Shown here piece after piece: positions 17,780 to 27,046 of a stretch of 64,000 nucleotides of DNA. Made by a program: the position numbers and the translations under genes. Source of the DNA: an uncultured Clostridia bacterium (lineage in GTDB: Bacteria; Bacillota; Clostridia; Oscillospirales; Ruminococcaceae); the NCBI GenBank assembly GCA_947627875.1, contig CANQXS010000001.1, positions 124,001 to 188,000 of the forward strand, in the 5' to 3' direction. The notes under the pieces were generated by a model that was not told where the DNA came from, made no database searches, and saw only the letters and a program-made list of their open reading frames with translations. The stretch's first letter is position 1. Every line of letters starts with the position of its first letter.

Positions 17780-17814
17780 CCGCTCTCCTTGAAATTTAAG
17801 GAGAGCGGCTTTTT
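17780..17814 (+). terminator. Rho-independent terminator after rarA
   Basis: Perfect 11-base-pair stem CCGCTCTCCTT/AAGGAGAGCGG, seven-base loop, then CTTTTT. It lies between convergent genes and may stop transcription from both sides. Confidence 0.92.
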
Positions 17815-18728
17815 CAGAATACCGATTCTATTACCTTTTCGCAGGCGGCGGGGGAATACCTCCAGCGCTTTATAACTCCGCCGGTGATGAAATATTCGCA
17901 GCCCTGCTCGGGCTCGCCGTCGTAAGCGTCTACGATTATAAGCTTTATCTTCATTTTTTCGGGGTTTATCGACTTTATATAAACGCTCGCCGTCTGACCC
18001 GCATATACGTCCGCCCGCGGCTCGGCGAGCCCCGCAAGATTCGGCGCGAGCTCAATAAATATCCCGTAAGGCTCGATGCTCCTTACCGTTCCTTTAACTG
18101 TTTCTCCCGCGCAGAATTTTCGCGCGTTTTCCTCCCAAGTTCCCAGAAGCTCCTTATGCGAAAGATAGAATTTCTCGCCGTCCCAACCTTTTAGAACGGC
18201 TTTTATCCTGTCTCCGACCGCAAATCTGTCCGAAGGGTGACCTATCCGCGAGACCGAGATCGCGTCTATCGGTATCATCGAGCTTATCCCGCAGCCTATA
18301 TCGACAAAGCAGCCGAACTGCTCTATATGCGTAACGGCGGCGTCGATAACGCTCCCGTATTCAAGCTTTAAAAGATAGTTTTCAAGGCAGAGATTCTGGG
18401 CTTCGGTCCGCGAGAGGATAGCCGTGGTCTCGCCGTCCTCCTCGGTTATGTCCTTTACCGTAAAGGCGACGGGTTTTCCTACCCGAGAGATTATCGCTAT
18501 GTCCTTTGTCCTTCCCTCGGCTATCCCGAGCGCGCATTCCTCCCTCGGGATTACCGCCCGACAGGCGGGCAGGTTCAGCGCAAGGTCGTGAGCCGAGGAG
18601 CAGCTTTCCGCCCTCGCTTCAAGGATAATTCCTCTGCTTTTTGCCTCATACAGCCCCGATATGCTCGATATGTATCCCAAATTTTCATCGTTATTTATAA
18701 TCCCGCCCTCGGGCATATAGCTTCTCAT
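17814..18728 (-). CDS. S1 RNA-binding domain protein
   Basis: A 304-residue protein related to clostridial S1-repeat proteins. Two S1 folds are clear in the C-terminal half: one around GSVIDAAVTHIEQFGCFVDIG (about 128-200), one around GETVKGTVRSIEPYGIFIEL (about 213-275). The N-terminal region looks like one more, degraded S1 unit. Such proteins bind RNA or the ribosome, but the precise role is unknown, and it is too short to be a full RpsA. The start on the reverse strand (ATG at 18728) has GGAAAG upstream. It converges on rarA. Confidence 0.85.
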   Translation of the reverse strand: MRSYMPEGGIINNDENLGYISSISGLYEAKSRGIILEARAESCSSAHDLALNLPACRAVIPREECALGIAEGRTKDIAIISRVGKPVAFTVKDITEEDGETTAILSRTEAQNLCLENYLLKLEYGSVIDAAVTHIEQFGCFVDIGCGISSMIPIDAISVSRIGHPSDRFAVGDRIKAVLKGWDGEKFYLSHKELLGTWEENARKFCAGETVKGTVRSIEPYGIFIELAPNLAGLAEPRADVYAGQTASVYIKSINPEKMKIKLIIVDAYDGEPEQGCEYFITGGVIKRWRYSPAACEKVIESVF

Positions 18729-18819
18729 CTGATATCTTTCCTTTCGTTTCGGGAATTTGTATATACTATGTTCAGAAAAAAGGCTATATGCCCGCCCCGC
18801 AAAAAACTTCGCAAAACAG

Positions 18820-18848
18820 TTGCTTTTATATAAAATCGGTGATATAAT
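18820..18848 (+). promoter_or_regulatory. Sigma-A promoter for the DUF951-prfA operon
   Basis: TTGCTT, 17-base spacer, TATAAT. The start would be near 18855, about 29 bases before the DUF951 ATG. Confidence 0.8.
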
Positions 18849-18883
18849 ATATCGGATAATAACAGATGATATGGCGGTGCCGT

Positions 18884-19084
18884 ATGGATATTCAAAAGGG
18901 AGACATTCTCACTATGAAAAAGAAGCACCCCTGCGGGTCCGACAGAATGCTCGTTCTGCGCTCGGGTATGGATTTCAAGCTTCGCTGCTGCGGATGCGGC
19001 AGGGAGTTTATGATACCGCGCTCAAAAGCCGAAAAGAACGTCCGCGCGGTAGATTCTGCGGGGCGTGAGCCCAACGAAAACTGA
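18884..19084 (+). CDS. DUF951 family small protein
   Basis: A 66-residue protein starting MDIQKGDILTMKKKHPCGSD, with KLRCCGCGREFMIPR after it. Three to four cysteines in CG-type pairs suggest a small zinc or RNA-binding fold; this matches DUF951, widespread in Firmicutes and of unknown function. A GGCGGTG site lies before ATG 18884, close behind a strong promoter. The gene heads the operon with prfA 17 bases downstream. Confidence 0.85.
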   Translation: MDIQKGDILTMKKKHPCGSDRMLVLRSGMDFKLRCCGCGREFMIPRSKAEKNVRAVDSAGREPNEN

Positions 19085-19101
19085 ACTGACAGGTGTTAAT
19101 G

Positions 19102-20175
19102 ATGTTTGAAAAGCTAAAGGCACTTTCCGAAAAATACAGCGAGATAAACGAGCGGCTTATGCAGCCCGAAACCGTGAACGACCCTTCTCTTTACCGCGAT
19201 CTTATGAAGGAATATTCCTCGCTTACCCCGCTTATCGAAAAATATCGGGAATACGAGGCAGCAGAGGAGTCGCTTAAAGAGGCGGAGGAACTCAGGCGCG
19301 AAGAGACCGACCGCGAATTCCTCAAAGTCATAGACGAGCAGTATGAGACCGCGAAGGCAGATATTTCCCGCCTCTCCGAAGAGCTCAAAATAATGCTCCT
19401 CCCGAAAGACCCCAACGACAACCGCAGCGTTATTATGGAGATAAGAGCGGGCGCGGGCGGCGAGGAAGCCGCGCTCTTTGCCCATTCGCTTATGAGAATG
19501 TATACTATGTACGCCGATTCCAAGCGCTGGAAGGTCGAGATACTTAACCTCAACGAAACCGAGCTCGGCGGCGTTAAAGAAGCCGAATTTTCCGTCGAGG
19601 GCGAGGGCGCTTATTCAAGGCTGAAATACGAAAGCGGTGTCCATAGGGTCCAGCGCGTCCCCGAGACCGAGTCTCAGGGCAGGATTCAGACCTCAACGGC
19701 TACCGTAGCCGTTCTCCCCGAAGCCGAAAACGCCGAGCTCCAGATAGACGACAAAGAGCTTAAAATCGACGTTTTCCGTTCGTCGGGCGCGGGCGGTCAG
19801 CATATAAACAAAACCGAGTCCGCCGTCAGGATAACCCACCTTCCTACGGGGCTCGTAGTGGAGTGTCAGGACGAGCGCAGCCAGCAGAAAAACCGCGAGC
19901 GCGCTATGAAGGTCCTTTGCTCCCGCCTTTTGGAGATGAAGCAGGCCGAGCTCGACAAAGCTTATGCCAGCGAGCGCCGCTCCCAGATAGGGACCGGCGA
20001 CCGCTCCGAAAGAATCCGCACCTACAACTTCCCCGAGAGCAGGGTCTCTGACCACAGAATAGGTCTTACTCTCTATAAGCTCGACTATATTTTAAACGGC
20101 GGGCTCGACGAGGTCATCGACGCCCTCGCGACCGCCGATCAGGCCGCGAAGCTCGCAAAAGAGGCGGAGTCATGA
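19102..20175 (+). CDS. prfA: Peptide chain release factor 1
   Basis: Recognises UAA and UAG stop codons and triggers peptide release. The 357-residue protein has the P-x-T recognition tripeptide (here P-E-T, in [14 protein letters not shown]), and the universal GGQ motif in [17 protein letters not shown] 19102 (MFEKLKAL) fits family N-termini and sits six bases after AGGTG; GTG 19093 and ATG 19099 are less likely. Many Firmicutes place prmC, the GGQ methyltransferase gene, directly before prfA; it is absent here. Confidence 0.96.
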   Translation: MFEKLKALSEKYSEINERLMQPETVNDPSLYRDLMKEYSSLTPLIEKYREYEAAEESLKEAEELRREETDREFLKVIDEQYETAKADISRLSEELKIMLLPKDPNDNRSVIMEIRAGAGGEEAALFAHSLMRMYTMYADSKRWKVEILNLNETELGGVKEAEFSVEGEGAYSRLKYESGVHRVQRVPETESQGRIQTSTATVAVLPEAENAELQIDDKELKIDVFRSSGAGGQHINKTESAVRITHLPTGLVVECQDERSQQKNRERAMKVLCSRLLEMKQAELDKAYASERRSQIGTGDRSERIRTYNFPESRVSDHRIGLTLYKLDYILNGGLDEVIDALATADQAAKLAKEAES

Positions 20176-21188
20176 TAACCGAGATGCTCGACTGCTCCGA
20201 GGAGTCGCTTATAAAGGCGAGCGGGCTTATAAAGCGCGGCGAGGTCGTGGGGATTCCTACCGAAACGGTCTACGGTCTTGCGGCGAACGCTTTTGACGCC
20301 TCGGCTGTTGAAAAGATATTCAAAGCCAAGGGCAGACCTTCCGACAACCCGCTTATAGTCCACGTCTCGGATTTCGATATGATAAAAGAAGCCGCCTCCG
20401 AGGTGCCGGAGCTTGCATATAAGCTCGCCGAGCGCTTTTGGCCCGGACCTCTTACTATGATAATGCCTAAGTCCGATAAAGTCCCTTATGTTACGAGCGG
20501 CGGGCTCGATACCGTGGGCATCCGCTTTCCGTCCCACCCCGCGGCTCATCGGCTCATAGAGCTCTGCGGAGTGCCTCTTGCAGCTCCTTCGGCAAATCTC
20601 TCGGGCAGCCCGAGCCCCACTACCGCAAAGCGCGTCCTCGACGATATGAACGGCAGGATACCCGCGATAATCGACGGCGGCGAGTCGCTCGTCGGAGTTG
20701 AATCAACGGTCATCTCCTTCGAGAACGGCGGCGTAAGAATTCTAAGACCGGGCGGAGTTACCCGCGAAATGCTCCTTGAGGTCTGCCCCGCCGAGGTCGA
20801 CAGGGGAGTCCTCTCCGAGGTCGAAAGCGGAGCGGTCGTCCGCTCCCCGGGAATGAAATACCGCCATTATGCGCCGAAGGCTTCGGTGAAGCTTATAAAA
20901 GGAAGCGCCGAAAAATACCGCGAATACGTTTTGAATCACGCTTCGTCGGGCGATTTCTGCCTTCTGTTTGAAGAATCCGAGGCTGTCGGGGGCGTTCCTT
21001 ACTTATGCTACGGCGGCAGCGCCGAGGAGCAGGCGCACGCCCTGTTTGAAAAGCTCCGCCTGCTCGACGAAATGGGCGCAAAAACCGTTTACGCGCGCTG
21101 TCCGAGCGCCGAGGGCGTAGGGCTTGCGGTCTATAACAGGATACTTCGCGCTGCGGGCTTCTGCGTGATAGATTTGGAGGAAAAATGA
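20172..21188 (+). CDS. tsaC: L-threonylcarbamoyladenylate synthase (Sua5/YwlC type)
   Basis: Makes threonylcarbamoyl-AMP from threonine, bicarbonate and ATP, the first step of t6A37 tRNA modification. The 338-residue form has the YrdC domain ([27 protein letters not shown]) in residues 1-200 and the extra C-terminal Sua5 domain beginning at [13 protein letters not shown]. It overlaps prfA by four bases. The prfA-ywlC linkage is typical of Firmicutes. Sua5 (ywlC) is an equally valid name. Confidence 0.94.
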   Translation: MITEMLDCSEESLIKASGLIKRGEVVGIPTETVYGLAANAFDASAVEKIFKAKGRPSDNPLIVHVSDFDMIKEAASEVPELAYKLAERFWPGPLTMIMPKSDKVPYVTSGGLDTVGIRFPSHPAAHRLIELCGVPLAAPSANLSGSPSPTTAKRVLDDMNGRIPAIIDGGESLVGVESTVISFENGGVRILRPGGVTREMLLEVCPAEVDRGVLSEVESGAVVRSPGMKYRHYAPKASVKLIKGSAEKYREYVLNHASSGDFCLLFEESEAVGGVPYLCYGGSAEEQAHALFEKLRLLDEMGAKTVYARCPSAEGVGLAVYNRILRAAGFCVIDLEEK

Positions 21189-21799
21189 AAACTCTTGACG
21201 GAATTGCCGTGATAGGTCTCACGGGGCAGAGCGGCGCTGGAAAATCCGCCGCGTCAAAGATTTTTTCCGCATGCGGCATTCCGGTCATCGACTGCGACGC
21301 CGTGGCGCGCCGCGTTTCTGCTCTCCCCGAATTTCTTGAAAAAATATCCGTCGCGTTCCCGGGCTGCGTCGGCGAAAGCGGTCTTTTGAGGAGAAAATTA
21401 GGCAGTCTCGTTTTCAACGACCGCGAAAAGCTCCGCGAATACGGCAATATCATCTTCCCCTACATAACCGAAAGCATTATGAGCGAAATAGAGTCGCTTA
21501 AAATCGGCGGAGCAAAGCTCGTTATCCTCGACGCGCCCACTCTTTTCGAGAGCGGAATGAACTCTGTCTGCGCCGAAATAATAAGCGTTATCGCGCCTTT
21601 TGACTTAAAACTCCGCCGCGTCCTCGAACGCGACAATATCCCCGTTGAATTCGCGCAGTCGCGGCTTTCGAGCCAGTTTTCCGAGAAGTATTTTTACGAC
21701 CGCTCCGACGCCGTTATAGTAAACGACGGCTCCCTTGAAGACCTCGAAGAAAAGGTCAGGGCGATAGCCGCCGATTTAAAGGAGCGTTTCAATGCGTAG
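21185..21799 (+). CDS. coaE: Dephospho-CoA kinase
   Basis: Last step of coenzyme A synthesis: phosphorylates dephospho-CoA at the ribose 3' hydroxyl. The 204-residue protein has the P-loop GLTGQSGAGKSAASK, the DCDAVAR motif and DAPTLFESG. ATG 21185 overlaps the upstream stop by four bases. The following lytic transglycosylase gene overlaps this one by eight bases, a tight arrangement. Confidence 0.93.
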   Translation: MKTLDGIAVIGLTGQSGAGKSAASKIFSACGIPVIDCDAVARRVSALPEFLEKISVAFPGCVGESGLLRRKLGSLVFNDREKLREYGNIIFPYITESIMSEIESLKIGGAKLVILDAPTLFESGMNSVCAEIISVIAPFDLKLRRVLERDNIPVEFAQSRLSSQFSEKYFYDRSDAVIVNDGSLEDLEEKVRAIAADLKERFNA

Positions 21800-22349
21800 G
21801 CGGCGTTTGCGGGCGGCGGCAATACTCCTTATATTCGCGGCGGTTCTGGCTGTAACGTTCTTTAAGGTCCTGCCCGAAATCGTAAAGTCGCGAATCTACC
21901 GCGAGGAGTACACTGCCGAGGTCGAGCGCTACAGCGCTTTGTTCAATGTTGACCCCGCGCTCGTATATTCCGTTATAAAGGTCGAATCTAATTTCGACCC
22001 CTCTGCGAAGTCCGACGCAGGAGCAATAGGTCTTATGCAGATAATCGAGGAGTCGTTCGACTGGGTCGCCTGGCGGCTCGGCAGAGAAGACCTTCGCTTT
22101 GAAGATATGTATACCCCCGAATACAGCATAATGTTCGGCTGCTATATGCTCGGCTTTCTTATGGAGAGATATAATAGCGTCGAGCTCGCCGCGGCGGCGT
22201 ATCACTCCGGAATGGGAACCGTCGACGGCTGGATAGAGAGCGGCAGAGTCGACCCCGATAACGTCGATATCGAGAGCATCGAGGGCTCGAGCATCCGCCA
22301 CTACGTCGGAAAAATAATGCGCACATACAAAAATTATTCAAATAGATGA
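21792..22349 (+). CDS. Lytic transglycosylase with SLT domain
   Basis: Cleaves peptidoglycan strands, releasing 1,6-anhydromuropeptides. One N-terminal membrane segment (about 5-25) anchors a Slt70-type domain: the catalytic Glu is in VIKVESNFDPSA, followed by SDAGAIGLMQI and the late AAAAYHSGMGTV motif (family consensus A-Y-N-x-G). At 185 residues it is a minimal anchored form, common in Clostridia beside coaE. It overlaps coaE by eight bases. Probable role is wall remodelling in growth or sporulation. Confidence 0.9.
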   Translation: MRRRRLRAAAILLIFAAVLAVTFFKVLPEIVKSRIYREEYTAEVERYSALFNVDPALVYSVIKVESNFDPSAKSDAGAIGLMQIIEESFDWVAWRLGREDLRFEDMYTPEYSIMFGCYMLGFLMERYNSVELAAAAYHSGMGTVDGWIESGRVDPDNVDIESIEGSSIRHYVGKIMRTYKNYSNR

Positions 22350-22372
22350 TTTCAGGAAAGGATCGATTCAAA

Positions 22373-23776
22373 ATGTCAAACGAAGAAAAATCTGTCGGAA
22401 AGCAGCTTGAGGAAAAGCTTCTCATCAAGCGCAAAAACGGAATTCTGAGAGCCGAAGAGGACGAGCTCGCCCTTGCCGACGCATTCTGCGAGGGCTATAT
22501 GAAGTTCCTCGACGACGCCAAGACCGAGCGCGAAGCTGTTACCGCTTCCATCGCCCTTGCCGAGGCGAACGGCTTTATGCCCTACGACCCGAACAAGAAG
22601 TATTCCGCAGGCGAAAAGGTCTACCGCAATATCCGCGGAAAGAGCCTTATCCTCTGCGTTTTCGGGCGCAATTCGCTTGAAAACGGCGTAAGGCTCCTTG
22701 CCGCTCATATCGACTCGCCCCGCCTCGACCTCAAGCAGCACCCCGTTTATGAGAGCTCCGATTTCGCCCTCTTAAAGACCCACTACTACGGCGGCATCCG
22801 CAAATATCAGTGGGCGACTATCCCGCTGTCGCTCCATGGCGTTATCTTCAAGGCGGACGGCTCCTGCGTGACCGTAAATATCGGCGAAGACGAGAGCGAC
22901 CCCGTTTTCACCGTCACCGACCTTCTGCCCCACCTCGCACAGGAGCAGTCTAAGCGCACCCTTGCCGAGGGAATAAAGGGCGAAGAACTCAATGTTCTGA
23001 TCGGCAGCCGCCCCTTTAAGGACGACGACGTCTCCGAGAAGATAAAGCTCAACGTCCTCAAGCTTCTCAACGAGAAATACGGCATAATCGAGGAGGACTT
23101 CGTTTCGGCTGAGCTCGAGGTAGTTCCCGCGTTCAAGGCTAAAAACGTCGGTCTCGACTGCGGTCTCATCGGCGCCTACGGTCAGGACGACCGCGTTTGC
23201 GCCTATCCCGCCCTCGAAGCGATTTTAGACTGCGACTGCCCCGATTACACCGCCATAGCCGTTTTGACCGATAAGGAGGAGATAGGCAGCGTAGGTCCTA
23301 CCGGTCTCAACAGCGACTATCTCAGGCACTTTATCGAATCCATCGCCGACGGCGAGGGCGTTCCCGCCTACGACGTTATCCGCAATTCAAAGTGCCTCTC
23401 TGCCGACGTCACCGCCGCCTTCGACCCGACCTTCAGCGACGTTTTGGACCCCCGCAACGCGAGCTACTGCAACTACGGTCTTGCCATGTGCAAGTTCACC
23501 GGCTCCCGCGGAAAGAGCGGCTGCAACGACGCGAGCGCGGAGTTCGTCGCTTATGTCAGAAAGGTATTTGAAGAGAACAACGTTATCTGGCAGACCACCG
23601 AGCTCGGCAGAGTAGACCTCGGCGGAGGAGGAACCGTCGCCGCCTATATCGGCAATATGGATATCGAGGTCGTCGACGTCGGCGTTCCCGTCCTCTGCAT
23701 GCATTCTCCGTTTGAGCTCACCTCAAAGCTCGACGTCTATATGGCATATAAGGGCTTCTCGGCGTTCATCAGATAA
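22373..23776 (+). CDS. M18 family aminopeptidase
   Basis: Zinc aminopeptidase of 467 residues that removes N-terminal amino acids from peptides in the cytoplasm. Metal ligands are visible in AAHIDSPRLDLK (His and Asp), GAYGQDDRV (bridging Asp) and TDKEEIGSVGPTG (catalytic Glu pair). ATG 22373 is chosen for the AAAGGA site ten bases upstream; an in-frame ATG at 22346 overlaps the previous stop and would add nine non-conserved residues. A terminator follows. Confidence 0.93.
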   Translation: MSNEEKSVGKQLEEKLLIKRKNGILRAEEDELALADAFCEGYMKFLDDAKTEREAVTASIALAEANGFMPYDPNKKYSAGEKVYRNIRGKSLILCVFGRNSLENGVRLLAAHIDSPRLDLKQHPVYESSDFALLKTHYYGGIRKYQWATIPLSLHGVIFKADGSCVTVNIGEDESDPVFTVTDLLPHLAQEQSKRTLAEGIKGEELNVLIGSRPFKDDDVSEKIKLNVLKLLNEKYGIIEEDFVSAELEVVPAFKAKNVGLDCGLIGAYGQDDRVCAYPALEAILDCDCPDYTAIAVLTDKEEIGSVGPTGLNSDYLRHFIESIADGEGVPAYDVIRNSKCLSADVTAAFDPTFSDVLDPRNASYCNYGLAMCKFTGSRGKSGCNDASAEFVAYVRKVFEENNVIWQTTELGRVDLGGGGTVAAYIGNMDIEVVDVGVPVLCMHSPFELTSKLDVYMAYKGFSAFIR

Positions 23777-23792
23777 AATCAAAGCTTTCAAG

Positions 23793-23830
23793 TCCCGCTG
23801 TGTGATATGCACGGCGGGATTTTTCTTTTT
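23793..23830 (+). terminator. Rho-independent terminator after the M18 aminopeptidase gene
   Basis: Stem CCCGCTGTG/CACGGCGGG (one wobble), loop TGATATG, then ATTTTTCTTTTTT. It separates the prfA operon from the spoIIGA-sigE-sigG cluster. Confidence 0.9.
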
Positions 23831-23886
23831 TGTCTCCTCAAACCGACAGATTCCCCGCAGCGTTGGGGGTAAAATCGTTTTCGGTG

Positions 23887-24687
23887 ATGGTCGTGGAGAT
23901 TTACCTTGACGTTTTGGTCGTCCTGAATACATATATCGCTTGGATACTCTTAAGCCTCGTTTCCGCGCTGAGCCATACCCGCTCTAAGCCGCTCCAAAGA
24001 GCCGCCGCATCATTCTTGGGAGGGCTCTCTTCGCTCGCGTTACTTATTCCGCAGTCCGGCAAGCTCTTAAGCTTTACAGTAGTGGCAATTAAAATCGCCG
24101 CCTGTGTATTCATCCCCGCGGTCGCATTTTGGCGGCAGTCATTAAGAAAATGCCTGACCCTTTCGGCAGCATACCTCGCCGCGAATATGCTTTTATATTC
24201 CGCGCTCGAGCTTATTCAAAGGCTGTTGGGGATAGGCAAAACCGTTGTTATAAGCGGCTTTGTCTATATCGGGATATCTCCCGCCGCGCTTATAATCCTT
24301 ACCGCCGCTATCTACCTTCTGACCTGCATTGCCTCGAAGATATTTTCGCGCAGGCTCGGAAAGTCCGGCTCATACCGAGTTGAGTTCAGAGTAGGCTGTA
24401 AAGGCTATTCGCTTGACGGCTTTGCCGACACCGGCAACACCGCCCGCGACCTCTTCTCGGGGCTGCCTGTTATAATCTGCACCGGTGTCGAAATTAAAAG
24501 CGAGGGCTTTATCAGGGCGGTCCCCTATAAAACGATATCCGGCGAGGGGATACTCTACGCTGTGAACGCCGAGGATATAAAGGTCACCGACGAAAACGGA
24601 GTTTCAAAGGAAGTGACCGCGCTTGTGGCAGGAATAGCCGGCGGCGAGCGCCGAGCGATCTTTGATCCGAAAATACTAACTGTTTAA
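23887..24687 (+). CDS. spoIIGA: Sporulation sigma-E factor processing peptidase SpoIIGA
   Basis: Membrane aspartic protease that removes the pro-sequence of sigma-E in the mother cell once it receives the forespore signal SpoIIR. Five hydrophobic segments fill the N-terminal half. The C-terminal half has the aspartic protease motif [13 protein letters not shown] near residue 183. The start is ATG 23887, with GTG 23893 as an alternative; family members begin with the (M)xIYLDV segment seen here. A longer reading to 23830 crosses the previous terminator and is unlikely. sigE follows 14 bases downstream, as in all spore formers. Confidence 0.92.
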   Translation: MVVEIYLDVLVVLNTYIAWILLSLVSALSHTRSKPLQRAAASFLGGLSSLALLIPQSGKLLSFTVVAIKIAACVFIPAVAFWRQSLRKCLTLSAAYLAANMLLYSALELIQRLLGIGKTVVISGFVYIGISPAALIILTAAIYLLTCIASKIFSRRLGKSGSYRVEFRVGCKGYSLDGFADTGNTARDLFSGLPVIICTGVEIKSEGFIRAVPYKTISGEGILYAVNAEDIKVTDENGVSKEVTALVAGIAGGERRAIFDPKILTV

Positions 24688-24701
24688 GAAAGGAAAAGGA
24701 T

Positions 24702-25409
24702 ATGTTCAACGGGCTTTTTAACGCGCTTAAAATTCTTTTGAGGAGGGTAGCCGGAAGCGACGGCGTCGATTATATCAACGGTCCCGACACTCTTCCGCCG
24801 CCCCTCGGTCCCGAGGAGGAAAAGCGGGTGTTTGCGCTTCTTTCCACCGAGCCGAAAAAGGCGAGGGAAATTCTCATTACCCATAATCTCAGGCTCGTGG
24901 TCTACATATCCAAGAAATTCGAGTCAACCGGCATCGGCGCCGAGGACCTCGTTTCAATAGGCACCATCGGGCTTATAAAGGCTGTGAACACCTTTAACCC
25001 CGACAAAAACATAAAGCTCGCGACGTATGCCTCCCGCTGCATCGAAAACGAGATACTTATGTATATCCGCAAGACGAGCCAGCAGCGCAACGAGATATCC
25101 ATCGACGAGCCGCTCAACATCGATTGGGACGGCAACGAGCTGCTTCTTTCCGACGTCATCGGCACCGACGGCGACGAGGTCGGCAGCCGCCTCGAAAGCG
25201 AGACCGAAAAGCGTCTGCTTATCGAAGCTGTAGAAAAGCTCGACGGCAGGGAGCGCTTTATAATGCAGATGCGTTTTGGGCTGTTGGGCGGCAAGGAGAT
25301 GACCCAGAAAGAGGTCGCGGATATAATCGGGATATCGCAGTCATATATCTCGCGCCTCGAAAAGCGCATATTAAAGGAGCTGAAAAAAGAGCTCGAGGCT
25401 ATCTGCTGA
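24702..25409 (+). CDS. sigE: Sporulation sigma factor pro-sigma-E
   Basis: Mother-cell sigma factor made as an inactive precursor. The first roughly 27 residues form an amphipathic basic pro-sequence, followed by [13 protein letters not shown], which aligns with the Bacillus cleavage area. Conserved regions include [13 protein letters not shown] (2.1), [12 protein letters not shown] (2.2-2.3), [15 protein letters not shown] (2.4), [17 protein letters not shown] and the helix-turn-helix [15 protein letters not shown]. Length is 235 residues. The cluster with spoIIGA upstream and sigG downstream is diagnostic. Confidence 0.97.
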   Translation: MFNGLFNALKILLRRVAGSDGVDYINGPDTLPPPLGPEEEKRVFALLSTEPKKAREILITHNLRLVVYISKKFESTGIGAEDLVSIGTIGLIKAVNTFNPDKNIKLATYASRCIENEILMYIRKTSQQRNEISIDEPLNIDWDGNELLLSDVIGTDGDEVGSRLESETEKRLLIEAVEKLDGRERFIMQMRFGLLGGKEMTQKEVADIIGISQSYISRLEKRILKELKKELEAIC

Positions 25410-25436
25410 AAGGTAAATAATACCTTCGCTTCGGCT

Positions 25437-25465
25437 GAATAGGGGGAGCCCGCGCAGGCAATAAT
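25437..25465 (+). promoter_or_regulatory. Candidate sigma-F type promoter for sigG
   Basis: GAATA, 15-base spacer, GGCAATAAT. The -10 matches the published sigma-F consensus GGNRANAHT at every position; the -35 differs from GYATA by one base. Transcription would start about 30 bases before the sigG ATG. In Bacillus, spoIIIG is switched on by sigma-F, so position and sequence agree. Confidence 0.55.
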
Positions 25466-25499
25466 TATCTCAAAACTTCTGTTTGGGAGATTATTGCAG

Positions 25500-26270
25500 A
25501 TGCAGTATAATAAAGTCGAAATAAGCGGGGTAAACACCTCTAAACTCAGGCTTCTGACGGAAGACGAAAAAACCGAGCTTCTTAAAAAGGCGCGTTCGGG
25601 CGATAAAAAAGCCCGCGAGGAGCTCATCGAGGGGAATTTAAGGCTGGTTCTGAGCGTTATCCAAAAGTTTATGAACCGCGGAGCCCAGCCCGACGACCTC
25701 TTTCAGGTTGGCGTTGTCGGACTGATAAAGGCGATAGACAACTTCGACCTCTCGCTCGACGTAAAATTCTCGACCTACGCCGTTCCGATGATAAGCGGCG
25801 AGCTGAGGCGCTATCTGAGGGACAACAACTCGATCCGCGTGAGCCGCTCCACCCGCGACCTCGCCTACAGAGCGATGCAGGCTAAAGAATCGCTCTCGGC
25901 GGGAAAGGACCGCGAGCCCACCGCCGCCGAAATTGCCAAGGCTCTCGGAGTACCGAAATCCGAGGTAGTATTCGCGCTCGAGTCGATAAGCGAGCCGATA
26001 TCTATTTACGAGCCGGTCTATTCAAATTCCGGCGACGTTCTCTATATGCTCGACCAGCTCGGCGACAGCTCGAGCGACGAGGGCTGGATCGACGAAATAA
26101 TGCTCCGCGAGGCGATACTTATGCTCACCGAGCGCGAAAAAAACATTCTCTATCTCAGGTTTTATCAAGGAAAGACCCAGGTCGAAGTCGCGCAGGAGAT
26201 AGGTATTTCTCAGGCGCAGGTCTCGCGGCTCGAAAAGAGCGCACTCACAAGGATAAAATCAAAGGTATGA
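25500..26270 (+). CDS. sigG: Sporulation sigma factor sigma-G
   Basis: Late forespore-specific sigma factor. The 256-residue protein begins MQYNKVEISGVNTSKL, close to the highly conserved sigma-G N-terminus, then region 2 (NLRLVLSVIQKF, FQVGVVGLIKAIDNFD, FSTYAVPMISGELRRYLRD) and regions 3-4 ending in the helix-turn-helix EIGISQAQVSRLEKS. ATG 25500 is chosen because GGAGA ends nine bases upstream; TTG 25494 is too close. A terminator follows directly. Confidence 0.96.
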   Translation: MQYNKVEISGVNTSKLRLLTEDEKTELLKKARSGDKKAREELIEGNLRLVLSVIQKFMNRGAQPDDLFQVGVVGLIKAIDNFDLSLDVKFSTYAVPMISGELRRYLRDNNSIRVSRSTRDLAYRAMQAKESLSAGKDREPTAAEIAKALGVPKSEVVFALESISEPISIYEPVYSNSGDVLYMLDQLGDSSSDEGWIDEIMLREAILMLTEREKNILYLRFYQGKTQVEVAQEIGISQAQVSRLEKSALTRIKSKV

Positions 26271-26277
26271 GCCTAAA

Positions 26278-26305
26278 GCGAAGACTCCGCGCGGTCTTCG
26301 CTTTT
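26278..26305 (+). terminator. Rho-independent terminator after sigG
   Basis: Perfect stem GCGAAGAC/GTCTTCGC with an eight-base loop, followed by TTTT. Confidence 0.85.
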
Positions 26306-26308
26306 GTA

Positions 26309-26337
26309 TTGACATTTTGCGGCGGCGGTGATAAAAT
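26309..26337 (+). promoter_or_regulatory. Strong sigma-A promoter for the lipoprotein gene
   Basis: Consensus TTGACA, 17-base spacer, TAAAAT, directly after the sigG terminator. Confidence 0.85.
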
Positions 26338-26361
26338 TAAGAAAAAACAGGAGTGATGAAT

Positions 26362-26991
26362 ATGAAAAAGCTTTCCTTACTTATAGCCGCGATAATGCTC
26401 CTTTTATGCCTCTGCGCATGCGGAGGAACCGATAAGCTGCCGGTAATCGAAGACAACACCGACGATGCAGTGCTGAACGAAGCCGAAGCCAAGGAGCCGC
26501 CCACGCGCGAAACCGTTGCCGGAACGTTCAGCGGCGACGTCTACGAAAACGGCTATATGTCCTATAAATTCACAAAGCCCTCGGATTGGGAATACAGCTC
26601 CGAGGAGGATATAGCCGAACTGTTTGACGGCGCAGGTCTCGACGACTCCTCCTTCTGCGATATGATGGTCATCGACAGCGCCACAGGCAACAACATCAAC
26701 ATTATCTATACCCTGACCGACGAAAGCGATATCGACGATTACCTCGACCGCAGCGAAGAGGAGATAAAGCAGCTCGGCGACAGCCTCGGTATGACGTCGG
26801 AGTTCTCGGCTCACGAAAATGTCAAGCTCGGAAGCGTCGAATGCACAAGGTTGGAGATCACCTCAGACTATCAGGGGATAGCGATGTATCAGGCCTGCTA
26901 CGCCGCATACTTAGACGGCGTGCTTATGAACATAACCGTTACGATAAACGACGGCACCCCGATAGAATACTTCGAGGAGATGTTTGAATAA
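26362..26991 (+). CDS. Lipoprotein of unknown function
   Basis: A 209-residue exported protein with a lipoprotein signal: charged MKK, a leucine-rich core and a lipobox ending LCAC near residue 18. The mature part is acidic, starting with a short disordered stretch, then a globular domain of about 150 residues rich in beta-strand patterns (YMSYKFTKPSDWEYSSEED, CTRLEITSDYQGIAMYQ). This layout recalls PsbP/MOG1-like secreted domains, but that is only inference. ATG 26362 has AGGAG eight bases before. It has its own promoter and no partner gene. Confidence 0.75.
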   Translation: MKKLSLLIAAIMLLLCLCACGGTDKLPVIEDNTDDAVLNEAEAKEPPTRETVAGTFSGDVYENGYMSYKFTKPSDWEYSSEEDIAELFDGAGLDDSSFCDMMVIDSATGNNINIIYTLTDESDIDDYLDRSEEEIKQLGDSLGMTSEFSAHENVKLGSVECTRLEITSDYQGIAMYQACYAAYLDGVLMNITVTINDGTPIEYFEEMFE

Positions 26992-27005
26992 CGCAAAATC
27001 GGGTC

Positions 27006-27034
27006 TTGACAACCCCGAAAATTTGTGATAATAT
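27006..27034 (+). promoter_or_regulatory. Sigma-A promoter for tyrS T-box transcript
   Basis: TTGACA, 17-base spacer, TAATAT. The transcript begins near 27041 and runs into the T-box. Confidence 0.82.
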
Positions 27035-27046
27035 ATCCGCCAGTAT

